From Pseudomonas sp. MM213 (GTDB lineage: Bacteria; Pseudomonadota; Gammaproteobacteria; Pseudomonadales; Pseudomonadaceae): a DNA stretch of 64,000 nucleotides. Position 1 is the stretch's first letter; each line of letters starts with the position of its first letter. Below, one piece after another: positions 21,104-30,226 of this stretch. Made by a program: the position numbers and the translations under genes. The stretch lies in NCBI RefSeq assembly GCF_020423045.1, contig NZ_CP081943.1, positions 558,001 to 622,000 on the forward strand, written 5' to 3'. The notes below the pieces were generated by a model. It was not told the DNA's origin. It saw only the letters and a list, made by a program, of their open reading frames with translations, and did no database searches.

Positions 21104-21553
21104 ATGCACAGATCACGCTCATTGGTTGCCGCGATTACATGCCTTGCGCTGGTTTGCGGCTCAGCGACCGCATTGGCTGATCCTGGTAATGGAAAGGGCC
21201 AGGGAAAAGCGCAAAACAATCAAGTCCATGGCAATCAAGGCGGCAAAGGCAAAAACGCCGGAGGCGGCGATTGGAGTCATGGCCCCAGTATCAATCAGGG
21301 AAGCATTCTCGGGATCGTTGGCGAATACAGGGACTACTGGAGTCCCGGCCCTGCGTTGCCACCCGGAATTCAGAAAAACCTCGCACGAGGAAAGCCGCTT
21401 CCACCCGGCATTGCGAAAAAGCTGGATGGACGCCTGATTGGCAGGTTGCCGCATTATGATGGATACGAATGGCAGCAAGCAGGCACCGATTTGATACTGG
21501 TCGCACTGGCAACCGGGATCATCTATGAAGTCCTCAACGGGGCCTTTGACTGA
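21104..21553 (+). CDS. CigR-like / RcnB-type secreted protein
   Basis: A 149-residue protein with a signal peptide ending SATALA-D, then a Gly/Lys/Asn-rich low-complexity segment, and a C-terminal domain with two LPPGI(Q/A)KxL repeats (PALPPGIQKNLARGKPLPPG) and a final hydrophobic stretch LILVALATGIIYEVL. The LPPG..KKL pattern is typical of the RcnB family and of 'anti-virulence regulator CigR family' annotations. Location is the periplasm or inner membrane. GAGGGAACGACTC precedes the ATG. Its role is unknown; the name CigR implies no proven virulence function here. Confidence 0.7.
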   Translation: MHRSRSLVAAITCLALVCGSATALADPGNGKGQGKAQNNQVHGNQGGKGKNAGGGDWSHGPSINQGSILGIVGEYRDYWSPGPALPPGIQKNLARGKPLPPGIAKKLDGRLIGRLPHYDGYEWQQAGTDLILVALATGIIYEVLNGAFD

Positions 21554-21686
21554 TATTTGAACCCTGCGGTTGCGGTGCTTTTACCAGGTGGTGAGCGCAC
21601 CGCACTCCGTCCGTCGCAGGAGTTGAACTGTCGCCGGGCAATTGCGTCCTAATGCATGCGATATCAACCACCTTATGGAAGCAATC

Positions 21687-22190
21687 ATGCTTTTAAAAAA
21701 CAAGAGTTTCGTTGCTGTCATGTCATGCGCCCTCATGCTTGCAGCCGCCCCATTACTCCCTGCTGACCTCTCTGTCATGAACTCCGCCTATGCGAAGGAC
21801 GGCAACGGAGGCGGTAATGGCGGTGGTGGTGGTAACGGCGGCGGAAACGGTGGTGGTAATGGCGGCGGTAATGGCGGTGGCCACGGCGGCGGCACAGGTG
21901 GCGGTCACGGCGGTTCCGATCACGGCAACGCCAACAGCAACGGCCATGGTAATGGACTGAGCAGCGATCATGCCGGAAGGGCTGTTCGCGACCGTGGCGA
22001 AAGCGGAAACCACTACGGCAGTGACCGCAATGGTGAGCGCGGTCATGGCACAACGACGTCTGGCATCGCCCATTCCAAAGACACTCGCGGCGTGGCCAAA
22101 GCCTCCGCAATCTCGGCCTCGACACCTGGGGATCACAACGCGAAAGGGTTGAGCAAAGCCGGGACGTCGATTTCAAAGAAATCGCACTGA
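21687..22190 (+). CDS. Glycine-rich secreted protein
   Basis: A 167-residue protein started at the ATG preceded by GGAAG. It has a signal peptide (KSFVAVMSCALMLAAAPLLPA...AYA) followed by a long run of GGGN/GGGH repeats and a Ser/Asn/His-rich tail. No catalytic domain is visible. Gene and neighbour at 21104 share direction and low-complexity secreted character, which suggests envelope or matrix roles, but this is inference. The repeat DNA (ggtggtaatggcggc) is prone to length change. Confidence 0.6.
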   Translation: MLLKNKSFVAVMSCALMLAAAPLLPADLSVMNSAYAKDGNGGGNGGGGGNGGGNGGGNGGGNGGGHGGGTGGGHGGSDHGNANSNGHGNGLSSDHAGRAVRDRGESGNHYGSDRNGERGHGTTTSGIAHSKDTRGVAKASAISASTPGDHNAKGLSKAGTSISKKSH

Positions 22191-22221
22191 TCAGCGTCAC
22201 TCGCAGCACGCAACCCTGAAC

Positions 22222-22257
22222 AAAACGGGCGCCCGACAAGGCGCCCGTTTTTTTTAC
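22222..22257 (+). terminator. Rho-independent terminator
   Basis: Stem AACGGGCGCC with GGCGCCCGTT, loop CGACAA, then eight T residues. It closes the glycine-rich gene just before the convergent GFA gene and can also serve that gene. Confidence 0.9.
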
Positions 22258-22270
22258 TCCGGTGTCAGTG

Positions 22271-22705
22271 CTATTCGTCCACGCTGATACCCGATCCTCC
22301 CAGTTCGTTGGGAACATCTTTCAGCTTGGGCAACCCATCCTTGATGCGCAGCACGCTCTCCTGATAGTGCACGTGAACGCCTGGCGAGTACGCGAGATCC
22401 GGAATGATCGCGGCATACACGTCGACGAGCCCCATGCCCGGGTGTTCAGTGAAGAGATGCCCGCCACACGTCTTGCACCACTTGCGGTAACTCTGCGGTG
22501 TCTTGTTGTAGGTGCCGATGTTGTCAGCCCCGCGAGTCACCTGCACCGCCTCGGGTTTCCACAGCGTGAAGGCGTTGACCGGTCCTGCTGACCAATGCCG
22601 ACACGACTCGCAATGGCAATAACCCATCCCGACCGGCTCGCCACTGACCGTGAGCTCGACTGCGCCGCAAAAACAACTGCCCTTGTAAGACCGTTCACTG
22701 TTCAT
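22271..22705 (-). CDS. GFA-family (CENP-V/Gfa) zinc protein
   Basis: A 144-residue protein with the zinc ligands of the glutathione-dependent formaldehyde-activating family: GSCFCGAVEL near the N-terminus, YCHCESCR around residues 29-36 and CKTCGGHLF near residue 83. The family adopts a beta-tent fold. The original Gfa activity is disputed and most members have no known substrate. GGGAG lies eight bases before the ATG. It starts 28 bp after the nitrilase stop in the same direction, so the two are probably co-transcribed. Confidence 0.85.
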   Translation of the reverse strand: MNSERSYKGSCFCGAVELTVSGEPVGMGYCHCESCRHWSAGPVNAFTLWKPEAVQVTRGADNIGTYNKTPQSYRKWCKTCGGHLFTEHPGMGLVDVYAAIIPDLAYSPGVHVHYQESVLRIKDGLPKLKDVPNELGGSGISVDE

Positions 22706-22732
22706 TGCATAACTCCCATCAATGGTTTGCCT

Positions 22733-23674
22733 TCACCCGTCGATATAGCGCACCGCAGTCGCCGGTGTGCGCCGCACCTGCAATTCGAAAATGTCAGGGC
22801 GCGCGTAATGCCCGGTGACGTCCAGCGCTCGCCGCGCTGGCGCCACCTGTGCGACGTCGATGTCCGCATACAAAATGCCGGCCTCCCGGTGCAATGGACC
22901 GGCGACGATCCGGCCTTGCGGATTGACCACCACCGAGTCGCCGTCGTTGATCCATTCCTGCGGATCGGGAAACAGTTGCGCACGCGCCGGAAAGTCTTCG
23001 GGGATGTCGCTGCCGCGCAGTGCGGTGCCACTGCCGAGCACCCAACAGCGTCCTTCGAGTGCAATGTGACGCATCGTGCTGATCCAGCCATCGCCCGTGT
23101 CGTACGTGGGGGCGACGTAGATTTCCACTCCTTGAGCATAGAGTGAATAACGTGCCAGCGGCATGTAGTTTTCCCAGCAGATGAGCGCCCCCACGCGACC
23201 GACCGGTGTCTCGACCGTACGCAGGCCGCAGGCATCACCAAAGCCATGCACCATTCGCTCGGGATTCGTTGGCATCAGCTTGCGGTGTCGGTTGAGCACT
23301 GCGCCGTTCGCGCCGATAACGACTACGCTGTTATAGAGCGTGCCGCCGCCATTGCACCGGTCGCATTCATTGATGCCGCACACGATCGTCACGGCGTGAG
23401 CCCTCGCGGCCTCGCACAAAGGGCTAAGGTCACCGTTCGTAATATCAACGGCGTTGGCCAGCAACTGCGTGTGCAACTGGCCCATGACAGCCCCGTCCTT
23501 TCCCGCCGCCAACCGCCAGATCCACGACGGGTAACCTGGAATGAACGACTCGGGCAAAACGATCAGCGAAGCTCCCGCCGCCGCAGCTTCGGCGACCGAT
23601 TGCACGGCCCGGGCGATCGTCGCGCCGCGATCGAGCAGCACGGGAGGGCGCTGAATAATGGCAACCTTGGTCAT
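22733..23674 (-). CDS. Nitrilase (carbon-nitrogen hydrolase family)
   Basis: A 313-residue cytoplasmic enzyme with the Glu-Lys-Cys catalytic triad in the expected order: LPESFIPGYPSW (E42), HRKLMPTNPERMVHG (K132) and GALICWENYMPLARY (C166). The CWENYMPLAR block is that of true nitrilases (EC 3.5.5.1 type), which convert nitriles to acids and ammonia, rather than amidases. Whether the preferred substrate is aliphatic, arylacetonitrile or cyanide cannot be read from sequence. The ATG at 23674 follows AAGGTG. An upstream GTG overlaps that ribosome-binding site and is rejected. It is divergent from an HxlR regulator, its likely controller. Confidence 0.9.
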   Translation of the reverse strand: MTKVAIIQRPPVLLDRGATIARAVQSVAEAAAAGASLIVLPESFIPGYPSWIWRLAAGKDGAVMGQLHTQLLANAVDITNGDLSPLCEAARAHAVTIVCGINECDRCNGGGTLYNSVVVIGANGAVLNRHRKLMPTNPERMVHGFGDACGLRTVETPVGRVGALICWENYMPLARYSLYAQGVEIYVAPTYDTGDGWISTMRHIALEGRCWVLGSGTALRGSDIPEDFPARAQLFPDPQEWINDGDSVVVNPQGRIVAGPLHREAGILYADIDVAQVAPARRALDVTGHYARPDIFELQVRRTPATAVRYIDG

Positions 23675-23777
23675 GGCGTTCACCTTTGGTTCTTGGCTTC
23701 GAAGGCTTGAGCGTGCGCGTAGCGAAGTGACGGGGCTAGTTCAGAATCTGAAGCGTTGTAATTGCGGAGCCCAGGCA

Positions 23778-24467
23778 ATGGACGAAAGCTACGGTCAGTT
23801 CTGCACGGTCGCACGTGGTGCCGAAGCACTGTGCGAGCGCTGGACACCTTTGGTTGTGCGCGAGTTGTTGTGCGGCAGCAAGCGCTTCAACGAACTGCAC
23901 CGCGGCGTACCCCGGATGTCCACCAACCTGCTGACACAGCGGCTGCGCCATCTGGAAGAAATCGGCGTCGTGCACCGCACGGCCACGGGCAAAGTCTGGG
24001 AGTACAGCCTGACCGAGGCGGGCGAGGAGTTGCGCCCCATCATCATGGCGCTGGGTCATTGGGGCGCACGCTGGATCGGCAGCCGCCTGCGCGATGACGA
24101 ACTCGACGCGGGCTTGCTGATGTGGGACGTGCGCCGGTTCGTGCGCATCGAAACATTCCCGCCGCGACCGGTGGTCATCCACTTCACGTTCCGCGACGCA
24201 CGGCCCGGCGAACAAGCGTGGTGGCTCGTGGTTGAAGAGGGGGTAGCCGACCTGTGCCGCGACGACCCTGGCCGCGAACTGACCCTCGTCGTGGACTCCA
24301 GCGTGCGCGCATTGACCGAGGTGTGGACGGGCGACCGCACGCCGGGGGACGTTCTTCAGTCGCGAGAGCTGCGTGTGGATGGCGCCGTACAAGACGCGAA
24401 AAGCCTGTGGCGCTGGCTTGGCACGAGTGCGTTCGCGGGCACCCGGAGTGCGGCAGTGACCCGGTAA
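23778..24467 (+). CDS. HxlR-family winged-helix regulator
   Basis: A 229-residue protein with the N-terminal HxlR domain: CERWTPLVVRELL and RFNELHRGVPRMSTNLLTQRLRHLEE, then the wing and YSLTEAGEEL. The C-terminal half (about 115-229) is an additional SCP2-like or ligand-binding region seen in longer HxlR members. The ATG at 23778 gives the usual distance to the first helix; the frame extends further upstream without a ribosome-binding site. It is divergent from the nitrilase-GFA pair with a 103-bp gap, which suggests it controls them. Confidence 0.85.
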   Translation: MDESYGQFCTVARGAEALCERWTPLVVRELLCGSKRFNELHRGVPRMSTNLLTQRLRHLEEIGVVHRTATGKVWEYSLTEAGEELRPIIMALGHWGARWIGSRLRDDELDAGLLMWDVRRFVRIETFPPRPVVIHFTFRDARPGEQAWWLVVEEGVADLCRDDPGRELTLVVDSSVRALTEVWTGDRTPGDVLQSRELRVDGAVQDAKSLWRWLGTSAFAGTRSAAVTR

Positions 24468-24509
24468 TTCGCCTGAGTCTCAGGCGCGTTAACTGTCGGG
24501 AGTCATACG

Positions 24510-24836
24510 ATGTTGAACGTACTTTTCATCTGCAGCCAAAACCGCCTGCGCAGCCCCACGGCCGAACGACATTTTGCTGACTGGCCCGGCGTGAAAACCG
24601 CGTCGGCGGGCATCAGCAACGATGCGTATGTTCCGGTCAGCCTGGAACTGCTGCAGTGGGCTGATCTGATCGTTGTCATGGAGCCCATTCATCGCAACAA
24701 ACTGATGGCTCGATTTGGTTCGGAACTGGCGGACAAACGCGTCGTTTGTTTGGACATACCGGATATTTTTCAGTACATGGAGCCGGCGCTGATCAAGCTA
24801 TTGGATGAGAGGGTTGCGCGGTATTTGCCTTCCTGA
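24510..24836 (+). CDS. Low-molecular-weight protein-tyrosine-phosphatase-like protein
   Basis: A 108-residue protein starting with the phosphatase loop FICSQNRLRSPTAE, which carries the CX5R pattern (Cys8 and Arg14). The usual LMW-PTP loop is CxGNxCRSP, so this is the shorter group in which the second Cys is replaced by Leu. The normal C-terminal DPY/DPF acid region is changed to LDIPDIFQYMEP, where Asp residues may act as the general acid. It could be a phosphatase or a related fold with another substrate. It is a single gene. Confidence 0.8.
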   Translation: MLNVLFICSQNRLRSPTAERHFADWPGVKTASAGISNDAYVPVSLELLQWADLIVVMEPIHRNKLMARFGSELADKRVVCLDIPDIFQYMEPALIKLLDERVARYLPS

Positions 24837-24925
24837 AGTGAGCGGCAAAAGACGCGTCGTCAGCCCTGCGATGCATTTTCTGCAATGGACTAGCCTTGAG
24901 TAACATCACGCGGGAGTAAAACGCC

Positions 24926-25399
24926 ATGTCCCTCGCTCTCAGAAATCTGTGTGTCCTGGTCTTGGGCGGCTTTTTTTGCATGGCTGCATTCGGTGAAGGA
25001 GAAGCGGATACCGATCACCCACCGGCAATACTCCCGCTGGAATCCGAGGCGCTGCCAAAACTCATTGCCTATCCGCCGCTTGCCGAGCCGTTGGCCCGCG
25101 GCGTTGTCATCATCCAGTATCGAACAGAGCACGCCAGGATCATGCCGGTGTTTGGCAAGTCAGCGGGTGAAGTTTCACCTCGTCTCAGCCACCTCCACGT
25201 GACGGTCGATGACTGGAAAGGTACGTGGGCGCATACCAGTGACGGCCCGATTATCCTGGTTGGACTGACGCCCGGTGCACACAAGGTTCTTCTGGAAGTG
25301 GCCGACCCGACGCACAAGATCCTCACCGGTACGACAGTGAGTTTTACCGTTCCCGAGAAGAAATCATCGAACGTCTCCCACATGGACGCTGGTGGCTGA
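24926..25399 (+). CDS. DUF6130-family secreted protein
   Basis: A 157-residue protein with a signal peptide (LCVLVLGGFFCMAAFG). The mature part has an immunoglobulin-like pattern: LSHLHVTVDDWKGTWAH and GLTPGAHKVLLEVADPTHKIL, as in DUF6130 proteins. A repeated His content (SHLHV, WAHTSDG) could bind metal. Function is unknown and there are no operon partners. The upstream gap of about 90 bp presumably holds its promoter. Confidence 0.65.
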   Translation: MSLALRNLCVLVLGGFFCMAAFGEGEADTDHPPAILPLESEALPKLIAYPPLAEPLARGVVIIQYRTEHARIMPVFGKSAGEVSPRLSHLHVTVDDWKGTWAHTSDGPIILVGLTPGAHKVLLEVADPTHKILTGTTVSFTVPEKKSSNVSHMDAGG

Positions 25400-25470
25400 A
25401 GCGTTCAGCGGGTGTTTCATCGTCGGGTGTTTTTCGGGGCGGCTTTTCAGCTGCCATCTTCGTAAATCGC

Positions 25471-26424
25471 TCACTTGAACTGAGCAACCAGCCAATCCTT
25501 CAAACGCCCGCACGCAGGATCATCCGCCTTCTTCTCATTAATCATCAAATACTGAACCGCCTCTCTGAGTGTCAGCTCTTCCGTCACCGGCCGAACCAGG
25601 CGCCCCTGCTGTACCAGATGCCTCACCAGATGATCCCAGCCCAGGGCGACACCTTGATTGTCCAGCGCCATTTGCACCAGAAGGCTGTAGTCATTGCTGC
25701 TGAAATAGTGCGGATTTTCCGAGGCCGGGATCTTCAGGTCATGGGACTGGAAAGCGAACCACACATTCCAGTCGACCTGTTCCGTCAACTGGGAACGGCC
25801 ATAAGGGTTCAGGTCCAGCAGGACGCTGTTGCGCATGCCCTCCAAAGTCCTCAGTTCTGGATGCGCTTCCAGATAACCAGGCGTGCACACGGGATAGACG
25901 ACTTCGTGAAACAAGGGGACTCGCAGATAGCCGGGGCGCAGATCACTGGTCTGGGTGATGAAAATGTCCGGAATGATTCCGGGCTCCATCACCAGAAAAT
26001 GCTGGGTGGTGATGACATTCAGGTCGACATCGGGATTGGCGCTGAAGAAGTCTTTGAGCCTGTGGGATAACCAAAGCGCCGATAGGGCGGGCGAGCAGCA
26101 AAGTGTCAGGGTGCGTTTGTCGCTTTTTTCGCGACGGATTCTTTCGGTTGCTTGAAAGATGTTGAGCAGGGACAGCTGCGCAGCATCGAAGAGCGCTGTG
26201 CCCGAGGCTGTCAGCCTGACTTCCCTCCCGGTGCGCGTGAACAACTCGGTGCCCAAATAGAGTTCCAGCTCGCGAATCTGACGGCTGATCGCCGCCTGGG
26301 TGACACACAATGCCTCGGCGGCCCGGGTGAAGTTCCGATACTTGGCAGCGGCCACGAAGGATCTCATGGCCTTGAAGGACGGCATTGAGAGCAGGGCCTG
26401 ATCAGGCTGTGAGCTTTTAGCCAT
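25471..26424 (-). CDS. LysR-family regulator, divergent from azlCD
   Basis: A 317-residue regulator started at the ATG at 26424 (MAKSSQPDQALLSMPSFKAMR). The N-terminal helix-turn-helix is FVAAAKYRNFTRAAEALCVTQAAISRQIRELE, followed by a substrate-binding domain resembling the GcvA-type subgroup. The frame runs further upstream, but that extension lacks LysR similarity. The 215-bp gap to the divergent azlC start is the likely binding region. It is inferred to control branched-chain amino-acid export. Confidence 0.88.
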   Translation of the reverse strand: MAKSSQPDQALLSMPSFKAMRSFVAAAKYRNFTRAAEALCVTQAAISRQIRELELYLGTELFTRTGREVRLTASGTALFDAAQLSLLNIFQATERIRREKSDKRTLTLCCSPALSALWLSHRLKDFFSANPDVDLNVITTQHFLVMEPGIIPDIFITQTSDLRPGYLRVPLFHEVVYPVCTPGYLEAHPELRTLEGMRNSVLLDLNPYGRSQLTEQVDWNVWFAFQSHDLKIPASENPHYFSSNDYSLLVQMALDNQGVALGWDHLVRHLVQQGRLVRPVTEELTLREAVQYLMINEKKADDPACGRLKDWLVAQFK

Positions 26425-26639
26425 AACAAAAACTACCTGTTTTCTCGAAAAAAAAGTCGGTTCTGCCCATCGGGCTCCGGGTCCACACTCTACCGCACGA
26501 TGGGCTGCGGACCATGGGCCAGGCAAAGATCTGCCCAAGTGGCGTGCAATAGCCCCAGCTTACCCTGTATCGCGCAGCGGAATGGCCGGCGTCACGGTCC
26601 ATCGAACCGCCAGCGCGAACACCAGACCAAGGAGTCGAA

Positions 26640-27380
26640 ATGCCGTACCGAACAGCAACGGAAGCGTTCATGCAAGGTGTCCGGGCGCTCATTCCATTGA
26701 GTCCCGGTGTCGTTCCTTTCGGCCTGCTGACGGGGGTCATGGCGATCAACATGGGCATGTCGCCCGGCACGACCATGGGCATGACGCTGCTGTTCTACTC
26801 GGGTTCCGCGCAGATGGTTGCACTGCAACTGCTGCATACGGGGGTTGTGCCGCTGGCAATTGTCGTCACTGCGCTGGTCATCAACTTGCGCTTCATCATG
26901 TACAGCGCGTCACTGGCGCCTTACATGCACCATTTGCCCAAGCGCTGGACGTGGCCTTTGTCCTACATGCTTTCTGACCAGTCCTACGCGCTGTGCAGTC
27001 TCAAGCTGTCTTCAGGCGAGCTGGGGGCATTCGCACATCACTACTATGCAGGCACCGCCGTGGCCATGTGGCTGTCCTGGCAATTGTCGGTATTGGCGGG
27101 CGTCTACCTGGGCGCGAGCATCCCCGAAACCTGGTCGTTGAGCTTTGCCATACCGCTTTCCTTTCTGGCGCTTCTGGTGCCCGGCATACGTAACGCGGCG
27201 AGCCTGGGTGCCGCGGTGGTCGGAGGGATACTCGCGGTGTTGGCGATCAACATGCCCTACAACCTCGGGCTGGTCACCGCTTCCATCGGCGGGGTCATGG
27301 CGGGACTGTTGATCGAGACGGTTCGCAAGCGCCCATTGAGCGAGGCGCGGATCCATGACGTCGAGAGGGAGACACCATGA
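26640..27380 (+). CDS. azlC: AzlC-family branched-chain amino-acid exporter subunit
   Basis: A 246-residue inner-membrane protein with about seven helices. It has the AzlC motifs ALIPLSPGVVPFGLLTG near the N-terminus, FYSGSAQMVALQL and NLRFIMYSASLAPY. With AzlD it forms an exporter for branched-chain amino acids or analogues (known for BrnFE and AzlCD; the substrate here is inferred). AAGGAGTCGAA precedes the ATG. Its stop overlaps the azlD start by four bases (ATGA), so the subunits are translationally coupled. Confidence 0.93.
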   Translation: MPYRTATEAFMQGVRALIPLSPGVVPFGLLTGVMAINMGMSPGTTMGMTLLFYSGSAQMVALQLLHTGVVPLAIVVTALVINLRFIMYSASLAPYMHHLPKRWTWPLSYMLSDQSYALCSLKLSSGELGAFAHHYYAGTAVAMWLSWQLSVLAGVYLGASIPETWSLSFAIPLSFLALLVPGIRNAASLGAAVVGGILAVLAINMPYNLGLVTASIGGVMAGLLIETVRKRPLSEARIHDVERETP

Positions 27381-27703
27381 ATGATTTAGCTTTGTGGGGG
27401 ATGTTCCTGGCGGTCGGCCTGGGAACCTTCGCCATGCGCCTTTCCTTTGTCGAACTGTATGGCCGGCTGCGCATCCCGGCATTGCTGAGTCGGGCCTTGC
27501 TTTACGTACCGGCGAGTGTGCTGGCGGCCCTTGTGCTGCCCGCGGTGGTGTACCCCAACGGGCAGAGTGAGTTCGTGTTGAACAACCCTCAGATACCCGC
27601 CGCCATTATCGCGGCCTGGGTCGCCTGGCAGACTCGCAATACAGTCCTGACACTGGCGGTCGGGATGGGAGCGGTGTGGTTATTCAAGTTTATCGGGCTG
27701 TAG
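27377..27703 (+). CDS. azlD: AzlD-family exporter subunit
   Basis: A 108-residue membrane protein with four helices and the AzlD pattern: GTFAMRLSFVELYGRL, LLYVPASVLAALVLPAV and AAIIAAWVAWQTRNTVLTLAVGM. It partners AzlC, with which it overlaps by ATGA. It lies immediately upstream of the convergent PDZ lipoprotein gene, with no obvious terminator in the 31-bp gap. Confidence 0.93.
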   Translation: MNDLALWGMFLAVGLGTFAMRLSFVELYGRLRIPALLSRALLYVPASVLAALVLPAVVYPNGQSEFVLNNPQIPAAIIAAWVAWQTRNTVLTLAVGMGAVWLFKFIGL

Positions 27704-27734
27704 CGCTCCTGGACGAAACGCAACGCCCAAAGGT

Positions 27735-28760
27735 TCAGTCAGTTTTCAGGACCATTTTCACGTCGCGTTTTGCCTGGTTGCGCCAGACGCTCACGGTCGC
27801 TTTGTAGCCGACGCGCATGCGCGATGAGATATCAGCGACGTCTTGGGCACTGGCGACTTCCTGGCCGCCGATTTCGACAATGACATCCAATGGCTTGATG
27901 CCGGCTTTGTCCGCCGCGCTGCCTTTGACCGTGTCGATCACCCAGGCACCCTGTGTCGACGGCAAGCCCACAGCCTTGGCATAAGTAGAATTCACCTCGC
28001 CGAGGTTCATGCCTTGCAGGTGGGAGGAGGGCGCAGTGTTTTGCGCCGCCGATGTGCTCACCGGTAACATCGATACGGGTGTACCTCCGGGCCCGACCAC
28101 CACGGGCAGAGTCTGAAACGCCTGGTAGCGCCAGACCTTGAGGTTGACCGTGGAGCCTATGGGCGCCTTGGCCAACTGCAAACGGAACTCTACGGAGTCA
28201 GCGACAGGCTGCTCATTGACCGCCACGATTAAATCATTAGTCAGTATTCCGCCCTGCTGCGCCGGGCTGCCGGCGCCAACGTTGTAGACCACTACGCCGT
28301 TGGTCGGCATGGAATACAGCGACGCTTTCTGTGCGTCGACGGTTTCCATGGCGATACCGATTTTGCCCCCCGGGAAATTGGCCGTTTTGCAGCCTTTCTC
28401 CTGCCAGGCCGGGCTGGCCGCAACTTTACGGGCCTCCGCAAGCTGTTTGACCAGCGCATTGGTGCTGGTCATATAGCCCGCCGCTTCGATGAGGGACATT
28501 TCAATGTACTCGCAGCTACGCGAGCGATAGCGGTCGGGCGTCTCGCGGTCGATGAGGCGCTGCATGTTAGCGTTTTGATCTGCCGCTAATGGAGCCTGCG
28601 TCGTACCGGCAGGCACGTCGTCGTATCCTCCCGAAGCTTGCACGGCAGCGCCGTACATATAGTAAAACGGGTCCAGTTGATCAACGATGCAACCGCTCAG
28701 TGATGACATCATCGCCGTCACGCCCAAGATTCGTCCCACGTTCTTAAGGCGTGTGTCCAT
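27735..28760 (-). CDS. Lipoprotein with two PDZ domains
   Basis: A 341-residue protein with a lipobox LSGC (Cys24) after a short hydrophobic segment, so it is probably membrane-anchored in the envelope. A conserved Cys pair (RSCEYIEMSLIEAAG, KGCKT) lies before the PDZ domains. Two PDZ-like regions follow: GVVVYNVGAGSPAQQGGI..LIVAVNEQPV and AWVIDTVKGSAADKAGIKPLDVIVEIGGQEV. No protease domain is present, so it probably acts as an adaptor that binds C-terminal tails. It is convergent with azlD and divergent from a small DUF1059 gene. Confidence 0.85.
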   Translation of the reverse strand: MDTRLKNVGRILGVTAMMSSLSGCIVDQLDPFYYMYGAAVQASGGYDDVPAGTTQAPLAADQNANMQRLIDRETPDRYRSRSCEYIEMSLIEAAGYMTSTNALVKQLAEARKVAASPAWQEKGCKTANFPGGKIGIAMETVDAQKASLYSMPTNGVVVYNVGAGSPAQQGGILTNDLIVAVNEQPVADSVEFRLQLAKAPIGSTVNLKVWRYQAFQTLPVVVGPGGTPVSMLPVSTSAAQNTAPSSHLQGMNLGEVNSTYAKAVGLPSTQGAWVIDTVKGSAADKAGIKPLDVIVEIGGQEVASAQDVADISSRMRVGYKATVSVWRNQAKRDVKMVLKTD

Positions 28761-28975
28761 TGTCTGTTCCCCAGAGATTCTTACGGCAAGTGCCAGAAAT
28801 TCAGCGTTGTCGCGGCAAAGTAAACCAAGCTGATAGCACAGCGCTACCGTGTTTTTTTGACGCCAGGGCTGCGGACGTTCGACATCGGGGCGCGCCTTTT
28901 GGCGGGCCTATACTTCAAACGTCAGCACACTCGATGCGACCTACGTCGAGTGATCGTTCACGAGAGGAGAAGATC

Positions 28976-29188
28976 ATGGCGCGTAAATACATCGACTGCC
29001 GCGAGTTTCCAAGCGATACCAAATGCTCGGTCGCGCTCTGCGCAGACTCTGAAAACGAACTGCTCGAGGCTGCCGCACAGCATGCGGTCAGTGTTCACAA
29101 ACACACCGACTCACCGGAACTGCGTGCTCAACTGAAAACGATGTTTCACGACGGCACCCCTCCCGTTGAAGCACCGCGCTCGGTTTAG
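28976..29188 (+). CDS. DUF1059-family small protein
   Basis: A 70-residue protein starting MARKYIDCREFPSD, with GAGGAG eight bases before the ATG. DUF1059 proteins share C.....G or C......SE.EL patterns and the segment AAQHAVSVHKH, seen here with two Cys (residues 8 and 17) and several His. Function is unknown. It is followed by a terminator and is a single-gene unit. Confidence 0.85.
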   Translation: MARKYIDCREFPSDTKCSVALCADSENELLEAAAQHAVSVHKHTDSPELRAQLKTMFHDGTPPVEAPRSV

Positions 29189-29195
29189 CAAAAAA

Positions 29196-29240
29196 GGGAC
29201 AGGCTACGATTAGATGAGAATTGTCGTCTGTCCCGTTTTT
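29196..29240 (+). terminator. Terminator after the DUF1059 gene
   Basis: Stem GGGACAG / CTGTCCC with further pairing inside (ACGA with TCGT) and a trailing GTTTTT. An A6 run precedes it, so it may act in both directions. Confidence 0.75.
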
Positions 29241-29312
29241 CTATGGGCGCCCTTAAAGGTCCCGGGGATTAAAAGGTACTACCCGGTAACGGGCCGGCGG
29301 GGCGGATAAATA

Positions 29313-30212
29313 CTACTGCTTCTGATCTTCCACCTCCTTCCAACTGTCGTCTGGATCAAACCGTTTCATCGACTGCGCCAGTTTGTAACCGTCAGGTCCC
29401 AAGTCTTTCTCGAACACTTGGCCTTCATGACTGATCATGAAACTCATCACCCCGGTGTCTTTATATTTCGTCGGCCAGGCGATCAGTGCAAAACCGCGAC
29501 TCATCTTGTCACCGATAAGGTAGCTGTAGGCGCCACCCGGTGCCGAAGGGCCCTGGCCTTCAAGGATGCGAAAGTGATAACCGTGCCAGTCTTCGTCGGC
29601 AATGCGTTGGCCGAACAAGGGGCCCAACGGGCTGATCTGACCGCTGTCGTCGTCCTGCCAATAGAGCCCGTCGTGCTTGCCGGCGGTGCTGAAAAACTTC
29701 TGCGCATACTCAAGGGCGCCGTCACCGTCACGGTCCTCTGACGCATAGTCCATCTGGGCGTCGTGGTACGTCAGCGCCGATTGCAACGCGGCCAGTTCGT
29801 TGCGGCCAATTCTACGGACACGGATTTCTGCGCTGCCGGCCTTGATGTCAAAGCGCCAACCTTTCTCCACTTTTGTCATGGGGATCGGCAATGTCCAGTG
29901 GTCACTGCCCACCGACAGGATCGCCTTGCGGTCGCTGGCTTTTTCAATGGCATGTTGCTCGTGGTATTGCTTGATGAACGCATCCACATCACTGCGTTCC
30001 ACGCCTTCGCGCGGGATGAAACTGCGCCATTCAGTGCCCAGCAACTCCGTCAGGCGTGCCTGATCGGCGTGTTCCGTACCTAATGCGTCGACGAACGCTT
30101 GAGCGGCTTTTTCTGGCGTGGGAAATACCTGCTGTGCCGTGACAACGCACGACCATGCCAAGCCGGCAGCGATCACCAAGGCATGAGCGGGCAGGCCCAT
30201 GAGCGTATTCAT
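29313..30212 (-). CDS. DUF2950-family secreted protein
   Basis: A 299-residue protein with a signal peptide (HALVIAAGLAWSCVVTAQQ) and the DUF2950 body: FPTPEKAAQAFVDAL, TLPIPMTKVEKGWRFDIKAG, YAQKFFSTAGKHDGLYW and GYHFRILEGQGP. The family has no established biochemical function. Its partner upstream is the DUF3300 gene; the pair is common in proteobacteria and is thought to act together in the envelope. The ATG at 30212 is used. A TTG at 30230 overlapping the upstream stop (TTGA) is an equally possible coupled start. Confidence 0.8.
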   Translation of the reverse strand: MNTLMGLPAHALVIAAGLAWSCVVTAQQVFPTPEKAAQAFVDALGTEHADQARLTELLGTEWRSFIPREGVERSDVDAFIKQYHEQHAIEKASDRKAILSVGSDHWTLPIPMTKVEKGWRFDIKAGSAEIRVRRIGRNELAALQSALTYHDAQMDYASEDRDGDGALEYAQKFFSTAGKHDGLYWQDDDSGQISPLGPLFGQRIADEDWHGYHFRILEGQGPSAPGGAYSYLIGDKMSRGFALIAWPTKYKDTGVMSFMISHEGQVFEKDLGPDGYKLAQSMKRFDPDDSWKEVEDQKQ

Positions 30213-30226
30213 TCGAGGATAGTGTT

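Noticed and set aside
21753..22317. Minus-strand frames opposite the glycine-rich gene
   Set aside because: Antisense of Gly repeats gives Thr/Arg/His-rich nonsense peptides.
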